Origin: Hydrocarboniphaga sp.
GTDB taxonomy: Bacteria > Pseudomonadota > Gammaproteobacteria > Nevskiales > Nevskiaceae
Assembly (NCBI RefSeq): GCF_028291725.1
Contig: NZ_JAQGNT010000010.1
Span: 1-64,000 of the forward strand
Reading direction: 5' to 3'
DNA: 64,000 nt
Shown: piece after piece, positions 1 through 8,150 of the stretch
Layout: the number at the start of each line of letters is the position of its first letter
Position numbering within the stretch: position 1 is the stretch's first letter
Notes under the pieces: model-generated
Databases searched by the model: none
The model's input: the letters and a program-made list of their open reading frames with translations, nothing else
Told to the model about the DNA's origin: nothing
Position numbers and translations under genes: made by a program

Positions 1-131
1 TGAGAAACAGCCGTCGCGAAATCCCGTAGTCCCCCGCCGACTGCTTCCAAGTCACAGGCCACCACGTCGCCGCCACAGAGCAAGCCTTGCCGCCGGATTT
101 ACGCGGATTTACGCAGCCGGTAACACCCTTC

Positions 132-707
132 TCAAAGAACCAGGCGATACGTGGCTAACGATTTACTGGTCTGTACGAGACCTTGTCGCAGCAGGATGTC
201 GAGGTAGCGGTCCACATCAATAGGCGGGTTCTTGAGCTGCCGCCGCTGTCGTTGCGCAGCCGCGACCACCGCAGCTTGATCGAGATCGAACAGATACTCG
301 GTAAAAACGTCGGGGTGCTGGCAGTCGATGCCGAAAGCGGCGAGCACGTCAGCGGGGAAATCCTTCTCGTTGAACGTCACGATCACGCTGGCGTTGCAAC
401 GGATCGCTGCCGCCAGTACGTGACGATCATCCGGGTCCGGCAGGTTCAGTCCGGCGATCAAATGCTCATGGCCTGTTACGAGGGCGTCTGGAATCGCCAG
501 ATCCATGAGCGATGATGTGCGATCGAGTTGCTCAGCCGTCAGGTCGGGCCGGTTTGCGAGGAGGCTGCGTTTCCATTCGTCATGGATTTACGTGCTCCAT
601 CGCGCCCGGAACCGGCCCGTCAGCCCCAGCCACATCAGGAAATCCCGAAGCGGCGCGGGATACAACACGCAGGCGTCATAAACGGCCGTGAACGGCGAAT
701 GCCTCAT
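132..707 (-). pseudogene. PIN-domain toxin gene broken by an in-frame stop
   Basis: Reading from ATG 707 gives MRHSPFTAVYDACVLYPAPL and then a PIN-type protein, but codon 40 is TAA (588-590 on the + strand). The frame then continues without interruption to 132 as a further 151 codons, with the acidic PIN pattern including LPDPDDRHVLAAAI and VTFNEKDFP. Family members usually read an acidic residue at this point, so one base change from GAA is the simplest cause (inference). The start overlaps the stop of the upstream antitoxin gene by four bases (ATGA), which is the normal layout of a toxin-antitoxin pair. PIN toxins are Mg-dependent ribonucleases. The N-terminal part carrying the first catalytic Asp (VYDACV) is separated from the rest, so the gene is probably inactive unless the stop is read through or translation restarts at ATG 506. 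Confidence 0.75.
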
Positions 708-1171
708 TCGTATCCCATGCCCAACTCCTGAGCCTGTTTGGTCAGCCCCTCCATCGCCTGCTCACTAGCACGGTCGCGCTCCGATTTGAAATTCATCAAA
801 TCAGCGAAGCGCACGCGCCGGTGCTTGCCCGTCTTGTGGAACGGCAATGAGTTGGCCTCTAACAGCTTCACCAAGTGCGGCCGCGAAACATTGAGTAGGT
901 CAGCTGCTTCTTGGGTGGTCAGTTCCGCATGGATCGGCACGACTTGAACGGCATTACCGTCCGCCAGCTCAGCGAGGATGTCCACCAATAGACGCAGCGC
1001 ACTAGTCGGTAACTCGACCTGATGAGCCTGGTTCTTGTCATCCAGAATCTGGATTCGCTGCGTTTCAAATTGGGTCGTTAGATATGCGGCCAGGGCACGC
1101 TGGCTCTCCACCGCCGCCTGCACCTCACGTGCAACGGGGAGATTCATAACGGCCAGGGAGGTGTTGCTCAT
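704..1171 (-). CDS. HTH (excisionase-type) antitoxin of a PIN toxin pair
   Basis: A 155-residue protein starting MSNTSLAVMNLP. The C-terminal half has an excisionase/MerR-like helix-turn-helix, TTQEAADLLNVSRPHLVKLL followed by a basic wing (KTGKHRRVRF). The N-terminal half is a helical region typical of antitoxins that partner PIN toxins. An ATG further upstream would add 27 residues rich in Arg, Phe and Leu; I prefer the ATG at 1171 because it gives the usual family N-terminus. The gene overlaps the PIN gene by 4 bp. It likely represses its own promoter and neutralises the toxin. It is intact although the toxin gene is interrupted, as expected when a toxin is lost first. Confidence 0.7.
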   Translation of the reverse strand: MSNTSLAVMNLPVAREVQAAVESQRALAAYLTTQFETQRIQILDDKNQAHQVELPTSALRLLVDILAELADGNAVQVVPIHAELTTQEAADLLNVSRPHLVKLLEANSLPFHKTGKHRRVRFADLMNFKSERDRASEQAMEGLTKQAQELGMGYE

Positions 1172-1503
1172 GACGGGCTCCGAGAAATTCGAATGACTCA
1201 TAAGAGAGAGCCTAAACGAAACAAACGAAAGTCGCAATAAACGAAACGACATCCCCCGCCAAGCCTATGCACCAAGCCAACAGCGCCTGCCCATCTATGA
1301 CGGCCAAGCTGCTGCGTGAGGGTTCCGACCTTGGCAATTCACGTGAGACCGCCGGAATACGGCCATATTGAACGACTTCCTCAATGTGTCCGCAGCTCTG
1401 TTCGTTCGTGACACCGGCGGGATTACCGTTCTGGAAGACCTTTACCGTCAAAGCTGTGCGAGCACGACGGTAAATGTCTCTGCGGATATTTCCGGAAAGA
1501 ATC

Positions 1504-1524
1504 TACCGTCAGTTTTACCGTCAA
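1504..1524. repeat. 21-bp direct repeat, copy 1 (possible integrase arm site)
   Basis: Perfect copy of a 21-bp sequence also found at 1768-1788. It consists of two TACCGTCA half-units separated by TTT. Additional half-units are seen near 1442 (same strand) and 1467 (opposite strand). Repeats of this size on both sides of an att core are typical of integrase arm-type binding sites; that role is inferred. Confidence 0.5.
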
Positions 1525-1572
1525 ATCTTCCCACTACGTGAACGCATCGGCCAGAAGCGAAGGCCCGGAAGC

Positions 1573-1703
1573 CTTTCGGCATCAATCGCTTGCCTCCGAA
1601 ATGAGTGCCGTTGACGATGTATTGCCGGCAATGACACTGAATCAGTAACCCCTTGGTAACTAAGAACAAAACCTTCGCGCTCGGAATCCCTTCACTCCCA
1701 CTC
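1573..1703. repeat. Left att-like direct repeat (guaA 3'-end copy)
   Basis: This segment matches 10917-11048, which ends inside guaA, as an imperfect direct repeat. The best parts are CTTTCGGCATCAATCGC at the left end and 31 bases at the right end with one mismatch, including GGAATCCCTTCACTCCCACT. Read on the minus strand, the bases next to it spell ACA ATT GAG TGG GAG TGA, the guaA C-terminus T-I-E-W-E-stop with a synonymous ATT for ATC. The guaA 3' end is a known insertion site for genomic islands, so this is read as the distal att site of the island. Confidence 0.75.
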
Positions 1704-1767
1704 AATTGTATCCTGATAAATTAACATGTTGTAAATATGACATGTTTTATATATATCTCTTATTATT

Positions 1768-1788
1768 TACCGTCAGTTTTACCGTCAA
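1768..1788. repeat. 21-bp direct repeat, copy 2 (possible integrase arm site)
   Basis: Second perfect copy of the 21-bp repeat, 65 bp inside the island from the left att core and overlapping the last codons of the adjacent gene. Together with copy 1 on the other side of the core it brackets the att site, as arm sites would. Confidence 0.5.
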
Positions 1789-3044
1789 TCTTCTGAGCCT
1801 TGGACAACTGCAAGGCTTCCAGGCTCGGTAAGCGAAGACCCAGCTTCGACATGGCCACTTCGAGCAACACCGTAGGACTCTCCGGTCAGGATGAGCACCG
1901 AAACTTCAGGCTTCGATTCCAGAAGCTGCTGCGCCACCGCGACGTAGCGAGTCGGCTCGGCATACGGAATAGCAACACCGTAGTCGTCGGCCGCCGCCGC
2001 GGGCTTCATTTCGAAGCACGCCAACCCCGCACCAAGCGTTATCAGCTTACTTGCAAGCGGCGTCACAACCAGATGACACCCTCCCATGATGCGCATGCTC
2101 TTTAAGTATCGCCTCATGGCGCCCAATAGTTGGCGGTACGCTTCGAACGGATGCGATTCGTGTGCATAAAGGATATTAGTCACCGGGGTGAGAGGCGCAT
2201 CAAACAACGGCGTCCGGTACTCCATGAGGAGTTGATCACCTCTTCGCGGATTCCGAGATGGATGGGGCAAGGCTGGACATATTTCCGCGAGTGCGGGAAT
2301 CACGTCGGAGTCCATCACTTTCTGCAACTGACCGATCCGATTCTCTCCCAGCACCGGAAACCAGACCAACGGCCAATGCTTGACGCTCTCAATACGTAGC
2401 GCACCTGCGTATCCCGGAATGAGTACCAGATCGTTGCTGGGATCTTCAGAGCGAATCTGTCCGTCCAGCTTGGCATCCTCAGCGACTACGACTTGCAAAT
2501 TCACTCCACCAGCTAGTAGCGGATTTTCCACCGTCTTGTCCGGAATCAACCTATGCAGCAGGCCTAGCATGAGCGACAAATATGCAATTCTAGGCAGAGA
2601 ACTGACGTCCAGAATTATATCGGTCTGATCCGTAACCTCGGCCAACACTCGTTCAGTGCTCAGTCGTAGTGCCGTAGTGGCACTGATGTCGTCATCGTTA
2701 TCATCCACTAGTTGAGAGAGAACCTTGGTGGCTCCAATCGATGCGAAGGCTTTGCTAAGAGCTTCCGCATTCAGCTCAGTCTGTTGTTTCAACTCTTCGC
2801 TGAGCTGATAACCAGTTATATTAACCAGCAACAATTCCGCCTTGGACACTTGGCAGCCAGACTCGCTCAGGCTATGCACAAACTTCGACATCACGGCCTG
2901 TGCGCGTACATCGAAGCCACGCCCTGCGATGTATAACAGTCGTACGGGGCTATTGTTGATACGGCGCTCCGAATACATGCGATCCCACATATCGGGCACT
3001 TCGGCACCGCGACGAAAAACGTAGTGCTGCCAGAGCGCGTTCAT
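1785..3044 (-). CDS. Unrecognised 419-residue protein, last gene of island operon
   Basis: I do not recognise a named family. The protein starts MNALWQHYVFRRGAEVPDMW; an earlier in-frame ATG at 3128 would overlap the upstream gene by 88 bases, so I chose the ATG that overlaps its stop by 4 bp (ATGA). Visible blocks are LLYIAGRGFDVR near residue 33, LDVSSLPRIAYLSLMLGLL in the middle, WFPVLGEN, then EICPALPHPSRNPRRGDQLL and EYRTPLFDAP, and a C-terminal VSVLILTGESYG. Alternating hydrophobic strands suggest an alpha/beta cytoplasmic protein; no signal peptide or membrane segment is seen. Conserved-looking charged blocks (NPRRGD) hint at an enzyme or nucleotide-binding fold. Its obligate position after the ATPase gene suggests an effector or adaptor of that system (inference). 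Confidence 0.65.
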   Translation of the reverse strand: MNALWQHYVFRRGAEVPDMWDRMYSERRINNSPVRLLYIAGRGFDVRAQAVMSKFVHSLSESGCQVSKAELLLVNITGYQLSEELKQQTELNAEALSKAFASIGATKVLSQLVDDNDDDISATTALRLSTERVLAEVTDQTDIILDVSSLPRIAYLSLMLGLLHRLIPDKTVENPLLAGGVNLQVVVAEDAKLDGQIRSEDPSNDLVLIPGYAGALRIESVKHWPLVWFPVLGENRIGQLQKVMDSDVIPALAEICPALPHPSRNPRRGDQLLMEYRTPLFDAPLTPVTNILYAHESHPFEAYRQLLGAMRRYLKSMRIMGGCHLVVTPLASKLITLGAGLACFEMKPAAAADDYGVAIPYAEPTRYVAVAQQLLESKPEVSVLILTGESYGVARSGHVEAGSSLTEPGSLAVVQGSED

Positions 3045-4960
3045 TTCATCTCCAGACGTCGCCGACGATTCGGCTGAGGACCCAATTCCATCCATTCGAT
3101 CATTGTGTCTGCCGACACGTCCTGCCACCCGCCAGTCTGAAGAGGCAGATCGAAGTGAGCGCAGAGCGTTCTATTCAGATAGAACACCGTGCCACCATCA
3201 CGAGAGGTGCTGGCGGAGCTATCCCGCGCCATCAGGAGGTTCTCCGCCACACATTCGGACAGCAATCGCAACAGAATCGCCTTTTGATCATCGGCGCGTT
3301 TGGCACTTGCCCTTAACTTGGCCAGCTCAGCCTGCGACAGACGAACGCCCGTCACCCCAGGGGCATAGGGTGCATTCGGCAGAAACGTCCGGTCTCGGCA
3401 ATATGCTCCAACGGCATCGAGCAAACGCTGCGCGCGTGTACCTTCTGTGTGGCTTTTTGGAATGAACTCTCTCTTTCGCTTTGCCACATCCTTGATTAGC
3501 TTTTCCTGCTCCGCCGGCGAGAGCAACAGCTCCGGCTTACGCATGATCTGTTTGGCTTGCAACCCTTCATAGAGCGTCGCCGCCAGCGACAACAATTCTT
3601 CGATATTATTTGTCGCCAGAGTACAGAGCTTGTCGATGCCGAAGTAATACGGAATTTTCAGTTCCTCGTGCATGAATGCTTCGGCAGCCGCTTGAACCTG
3701 CGAGCTATCACGATCCTCAAGTTCCTCTGTCGCCAGCGGCGCCAACTCTAGCGTCAACTGTCGCTTAGACTCATCGCGCGCGATCAATGTCCGAATTACA
3801 TACAACTCGCGGAGAGAGTCCAGATCCGAGGTTTCCAGATATTCACCGGCTTGTCTCAGCCATTCGCTGTAGCGCGGACTATTGCGCTGGCGTTCAACAC
3901 TTTGCTTGAATCCTTGCTGCCCTAATTCGATCTCTTTCCGGAGTTCATCAGACTTGAAATGATCCCGTAGATATTGAGAAAAGGCACCCGACGGAATCAG
4001 GTTCTGTACGTCCAGTCTTCGCTGCAATATGTTCTGTGCAAATGTCGAGAACTGGCCTCGTTGCTGACTGCTCCACATTTCCTCCAGCGGATATTCACGT
4101 AGATCGCGGCCTTCCCGTGCGCCTTGCGAAAGCAGCTCTTCTCCCATCGCGATGCTACGTTCTGCCAACCAAACGGGAATTGTAGGTCGTAGCTCAGTTA
4201 GTTCCTCAATAAGCAGTGCGCGCTGTTTGCGTCGCAACTTGTGAAGATCATCGATCATCAACAGTCGCCTGGGGGCCACGACGTTGTTATCGACAATGAA
4301 ACGAACCGTCTGCAACCAAAGAACACCCTCGAATCGCACATGCGATGGCATGCCTTCACGTGAAGACCCACCGAAAGAATCGAGTGCGGCGTAAACACTT
4401 CGCTCACGTTGTTCTGCCCAACGAACCAACTCGCCGGCCGACAATTCGGTCGGGATCGCTTTCAGGTCGCTTCCTACTTCGCCATACTCTAGGCGAACCT
4501 CATCGAGTTGCTGCGGAGTGCTGAAGCTCATTAGCGCGGCCAAATTCCGCAACGATCGCAAAACAATGCGGCAATCGAGAAGAGCTCGAAACAATCCTTC
4601 CTGATTGATCGACGCTCCAGGTGGAAGGTCAGCATAGCCCGAAGCGCAGGATAGGAAAACGCCAAGTAACTGAGGCCCATCCTGCTCGTGCATGACTTGG
4701 CGAGACACAAGTTTCTGATACGACTCGTTCATCTCCTGGACCCGCCGAGTGTTCCAGAACGCTTTCAGCGCGGTAGGCGTGAAAGCGCGAAGAAGCGTCG
4801 TCTTACCACCCCCTGGAGGACTCCTAAATATATGTACGGCCCCCTGAAATGCATCTTCTGGTAGTCGTTCGATGATCTTGGGGGAGAACAACCGTACGAA
4901 TTCCTGGTCGGAAGTGCGCTCCGACATTCTTTCCAAAAACGGATTGGTGCGGTATGCCAT
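3041..4960 (-). CDS. P-loop ATPase, ORC/CDC6-like, of conflict system
   Basis: A 639-residue protein starting MAYRTNPFLERMSERTSDQE, chosen because the ATG at 4960 shares one base with the upstream TAA (TAATG). The Walker A loop is SPPGGGKTT (about residues 47-55) and the Walker B is RRLLMIDDLHKL (231-242), followed by a possible sensor strand IPVWLAERS. The C-terminal half is mostly helical and ends with a region resembling a winged helix (LRLLSECVAENLLMARDSS). This layout fits STAND/ORC-CDC6-like AAA+ ATPases found in bacterial conflict operons. It probably acts in the cytoplasm as an NTP-driven sensor or switch for the neighbouring enzymes. The ORC/CDC6 assignment is from memory of family features, not a search; that it is a P-loop NTPase is clear. 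Confidence 0.75.
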   Translation of the reverse strand: MAYRTNPFLERMSERTSDQEFVRLFSPKIIERLPEDAFQGAVHIFRSPPGGGKTTLLRAFTPTALKAFWNTRRVQEMNESYQKLVSRQVMHEQDGPQLLGVFLSCASGYADLPPGASINQEGLFRALLDCRIVLRSLRNLAALMSFSTPQQLDEVRLEYGEVGSDLKAIPTELSAGELVRWAEQRERSVYAALDSFGGSSREGMPSHVRFEGVLWLQTVRFIVDNNVVAPRRLLMIDDLHKLRRKQRALLIEELTELRPTIPVWLAERSIAMGEELLSQGAREGRDLREYPLEEMWSSQQRGQFSTFAQNILQRRLDVQNLIPSGAFSQYLRDHFKSDELRKEIELGQQGFKQSVERQRNSPRYSEWLRQAGEYLETSDLDSLRELYVIRTLIARDESKRQLTLELAPLATEELEDRDSSQVQAAAEAFMHEELKIPYYFGIDKLCTLATNNIEELLSLAATLYEGLQAKQIMRKPELLLSPAEQEKLIKDVAKRKREFIPKSHTEGTRAQRLLDAVGAYCRDRTFLPNAPYAPGVTGVRLSQAELAKLRASAKRADDQKAILLRLLSECVAENLLMARDSSASTSRDGGTVFYLNRTLCAHFDLPLQTGGWQDVSADTMIEWMELGPQPNRRRRLEMK

Positions 4961-6180
4961 TAGAACTCCCGGTGCCGGCTGACACGCGGAAAGAGTCCAT
5001 AGAAGCCATAAGATTCGGGGCCCCACAGCACATAAACGGAATTATTCGGCGTGTTGTGTGGGAGCACTACCGGTAAAGCACAGTTGGCAAACCCATAGTT
5101 CGCGTCATCGGTGCCGCCAACTTTGATGTGCTTGTCCGAGGCATGCTTATCGTAATATTTCGGATTCTCGAGAATCGCCTTCAGGCTGGGACTAAGGTCG
5201 TGGGTGAGGGCTGCCTCGCGCTCTATCGGACATAGAACTCGTATCTGTAGCGGCTTGTAGCCGTTTTCCGAAGTGAACCGTTCCGACCAATACTCGATGT
5301 GATCGATTGCCTGCCGCGTCGCGATATACAACAGTAGGTAGACCTCGTAATGCGATGGATCAATCAGATCGCCCTGATGCAGGCGTTCAAAAATCTTCTT
5401 GATCTTGCCTTTGTACCGCCCTGACTTCCCATCGAAGCGAATGTAAGTGTTTCCGCTCCCGGAAAAATCATCAAGTAGCCAAATAAGATTGAATTTCGGC
5501 TTCGGTGCTGTCGGTTTCGCTCCGGGCAGGGATTCGATAATACCCGCAAGTGCTTTATCGGCTGCAACCCGACCTTCGCCGTCATGTAGCCGCCAGAATT
5601 CTTCCGCTGTCGGAAGCTTCCTCTCGTGCTCATCTTCAGTCAGGGACTTCTGCAACTCCTCCAGCATTTCCTCAGCTTTCGAATCACCGAGCTCGTAGGC
5701 CTGCCAGATTTGCTCGTTACTAATTTCTCCTTGGCCAGCTCGTCTTAGCTCGTTGGTCCTCGCGCCGTCGCTTAGTCCCAGATATAGGGACTTCAAGCGG
5801 AGTTCTTTGAATCGGGGATGCCGAGCAATCTCGCCGACACAATGGGGAGGGATATCCTTCTCCTCGGCCACCAGGCGCATGCGCTCCTGGACGATGACGT
5901 CCGGATAGGCGTGCTGAACTAGATGCGAGAGTTCAGCGTCCGAAAAGTACACAAGCTTGCTCATCACCAGATCAAACGCAGCTGGGCGATCCGAAGCATC
6001 GAATTGCTGCAGCCACAGCGCGAGGCTTTCAATGAACCGCTTTCCGGGACCGAAACGTTGGTACTGGTCGTATTTGTAGTCGGCCAGCAGTTGAAGGATC
6101 GGCACATATTTTCTGACGACATCTTCGTCCTGCCAGTCCATGACTCGGGCCAGCAAGGACTGCGCATTCTGATCCTTCAT
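4960..6180 (-). CDS. Phosphoribosyltransferase-like conflict protein
   Basis: A 406-residue protein. The first 200 residues are helical; the C-terminal half has the core of a type I phosphoribosyltransferase, with LIWLLDDFSGSGNTY (about 232-246) at the place of the PRPP loop. Standard PRTases read VDDxxxTGxT here; this protein keeps the two Asp and the small-residue turn but has S-G-S-G-N-T. Such proteins are known from comparative genomics as PRTases associated with conflict systems. The expected chemistry is use of PRPP or a ribose-phosphate N-glycoside, but the true substrate is unknown. The start overlaps the SIS-HAD stop as ATGA and the stop overlaps the ATPase start, so translation is coupled on both sides. 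Confidence 0.75.
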   Translation of the reverse strand: MKDQNAQSLLARVMDWQDEDVVRKYVPILQLLADYKYDQYQRFGPGKRFIESLALWLQQFDASDRPAAFDLVMSKLVYFSDAELSHLVQHAYPDVIVQERMRLVAEEKDIPPHCVGEIARHPRFKELRLKSLYLGLSDGARTNELRRAGQGEISNEQIWQAYELGDSKAEEMLEELQKSLTEDEHERKLPTAEEFWRLHDGEGRVAADKALAGIIESLPGAKPTAPKPKFNLIWLLDDFSGSGNTYIRFDGKSGRYKGKIKKIFERLHQGDLIDPSHYEVYLLLYIATRQAIDHIEYWSERFTSENGYKPLQIRVLCPIEREAALTHDLSPSLKAILENPKYYDKHASDKHIKVGGTDDANYGFANCALPVVLPHNTPNNSVYVLWGPESYGFYGLFPRVSRHREF

Positions 6181-8150
6181 TGTACTTGCCCAGGCAATTC
6201 ATCGCTCAGCAACAGTCGGAAGCTGCCCTTTCCGAGTGAGGCGACGGCGCGGTCAAGGTACCAAAGCGTCGCATCGACATCGCGCTTGGATGACGGCGCG
6301 ATCTTCCAGGCCCGGTCGAGCCGTCTTGATGGAACGTCGACACTCAACGAGTAGCGGTGATCAAGCAGCGACGAATCGTTGCCAGGCCAGGCCCCTTGGT
6401 CTCCCATCGTCAGAATCTCGTAAGGGTCGATCTTGAATTCCTGGACCATGTGCGCGATGAGATGAGACTTATCGACACCGCGACCAAGAATGTCCACGGA
6501 GTGTTTGCTGCGAACAACACTGGAGAGATCGAGGCCAGCCTGCCGCAGGGCATCTGCCACGACGAACCACATTCCCTCTGCCTGCACCCCATCGAAAAAT
6601 CGCACGCTGATTTGGTGCGGATGCGTCGCTCGGATTTTCTTGATCGGGACGCCGAGTGCTTTCAGACGTTCGACGATTCGTGTGACGTGACTTAAGAACT
6701 CGCTGGTGCCAGCCTCCTTGGGCACCGGCGTGGACAAGTCACCGATCCAGCCGCCGTTATAGAGCCCCAACTGAACGCGAGACCACGACCCTTCCGGGAT
6801 CGACTTCCGTAAATCTTGCTGGATCGAGTCGCCCCGACCCGAAGCTACCCCTATCAGGACGCCAGCGCTGATCAACCTCAAAAGGTGGGCGACCACCTCA
6901 TCCGAGGGCGGACTATCCTTGCTCTGCGAACTACATAACGTACCGTCATAATCGAAAACCACCGCTCGGAAAGTCTGCCTTTCCAGCGCCTCCCGGAACG
7001 TATCCAAGGCGCGGGCCATTGAGCCACCACGCCCAATTGAGGGCCAGCGGGCGCCCAGCACTTCATATTTTGAGCGCACGGCGGCATTGCCTATCGCTTC
7101 GGGACCGGGGATCAAGGCTGGAAGATCCACGTAGTACAAATCACGGCCGAACTGTGGAACCTCGGGATGACCTGGGTCCTTACCGAGCCCTTGGGCAACC
7201 GATGCTACAAAGTGCATTTGTGCCACCAGCCCGGCCAGTAGATCGCTGGGCTTAGACCCACCCAAAGGCATGGTCAGGGTTGGGACGTGCGTCGGCAACA
7301 GTGCACGCATTCCGTCCCAGAGACCTTCTAGCCCTGGTTCGGTCAGCGCCAGAATGGCGCAGTCTTCGGGGCGTTCTGCGAGCCAAAGATGACGCCCATG
7401 AGCGAACGATCTGAGATCTGCGAGCTGGCAATGCAGCAGGGCGGCCTCTGATAGCTTGGACTCTAGGTCAGCAGCAATCGGCCGTAGAAGCGGTGAATAC
7501 ACCACGATGACATTGCCGCGCTTCACCACCTCTTGGGTGAACTCAGCCGACTCCTTTACCCAATCTCCAATTGATCCCCTCGCAAGACGTAGCGCCCGCA
7601 TCTGTAGCGGAACATCGCTACCCCCCTGATCCAGTTCACCGTAGGCACGAGCCACCAAGACTGCGTCGAGCAAAAGACTGTTTGTCGCCAGATAGCCGTC
7701 TTTTTCTACCAGCGGATAAATGTGGGGGGCGATGTCAGTGAACTGTGTCGCACAGTCGATGAGCGGACTCTTTTCCCGGTTCGTCAAGACATGCACGTTG
7801 CGCGAGCTATGCTCCCTGGCGCGCTTGAGTGCTTCGATGATGTCGGGGTTCTTTCCCTCGGCCGAGATAAGAAATACCGGACTGGATGCCGCTAACGTGG
7901 GATTGCAGATCAACTCCAGCGGCGTTGATGGTCGGGATACCCGACCCGTATAGGACTCATGCAGGTTGCAAAGCAGCGACGCCACCGTGTACGACCCGCC
8001 CGATCCCACACCGATGACGCTAGATTCGCTTGCCCCTGCAATGAAGGCTTTTATTCTTGAGACATCGGCTTCCAAAGCTGCAGCGTAGGTTGCCGACAGC
8101 TTCCCCAACTCGATGTCGTAATGCGTCGCTGACATGTCTTGGACTCGCAT
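6177..8150 (-). CDS. SIS-domain and HAD-phosphatase fusion protein
   Basis: A 657-residue fusion. Residues 1-380 form a two-lobed SIS (sugar isomerase) module, with the phosphosugar-binding loop SVIGVGSGGSYTVASLL (44-60) and a second lobe beginning around 213 (NVIVVYSP). Residues 394-657 are a HAD phosphatase of the Cof/sucrose-phosphatase type: motif I AVVFDYDGTL (396-405, nucleophile Asp400), motif II VASGRG (435-440), Lys561 and motif IV TMGDQGAWPGND (581-592), all present, so the phosphatase should be active. The start at 8150 shares one base with the upstream TAA. The combination predicts binding or isomerising a phosphosugar and then removing its phosphate, which fits the PRTase and NADAR neighbours as a ribose-phosphate pathway (inference). 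Confidence 0.82.
   Translation of the reverse strand: MRVQDMSATHYDIELGKLSATYAAALEADVSRIKAFIAGASESSVIGVGSGGSYTVASLLCNLHESYTGRVSRPSTPLELICNPTLAASSPVFLISAEGKNPDIIEALKRAREHSSRNVHVLTNREKSPLIDCATQFTDIAPHIYPLVEKDGYLATNSLLLDAVLVARAYGELDQGGSDVPLQMRALRLARGSIGDWVKESAEFTQEVVKRGNVIVVYSPLLRPIAADLESKLSEAALLHCQLADLRSFAHGRHLWLAERPEDCAILALTEPGLEGLWDGMRALLPTHVPTLTMPLGGSKPSDLLAGLVAQMHFVASVAQGLGKDPGHPEVPQFGRDLYYVDLPALIPGPEAIGNAAVRSKYEVLGARWPSIGRGGSMARALDTFREALERQTFRAVVFDYDGTLCSSQSKDSPPSDEVVAHLLRLISAGVLIGVASGRGDSIQQDLRKSIPEGSWSRVQLGLYNGGWIGDLSTPVPKEAGTSEFLSHVTRIVERLKALGVPIKKIRATHPHQISVRFFDGVQAEGMWFVVADALRQAGLDLSSVVRSKHSVDILGRGVDKSHLIAHMVQEFKIDPYEILTMGDQGAWPGNDSSLLDHRYSLSVDVPSRRLDRAWKIAPSSKRDVDATLWYLDRAVASLGKGSFRLLLSDELPGQVQ

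Larger units (their letters stand above)
1172..1784. other. Gene-free stretch with att-like site and repeats
   Basis: This 613-base stretch between the antitoxin gene and the last gene of the island operon has no convincing protein-coding frame; open frames here are short and lack recognisable families. It contains the left att-like repeat (1573-1703), two copies of a 21-bp direct repeat, further isolated copies of its TACCGTC half, and an AT-rich run around 1704-1770. This is what the junction between two integrated elements is expected to look like. Confidence 0.6.

Noticed and set aside
1448-1705. An 85-codon minus-strand frame across the left att repeat
   Set aside because: Its reading comes from the att repeat and the TACCGTC repeats; the corresponding region next to guaA is not open in the same way and no family is recognisable.
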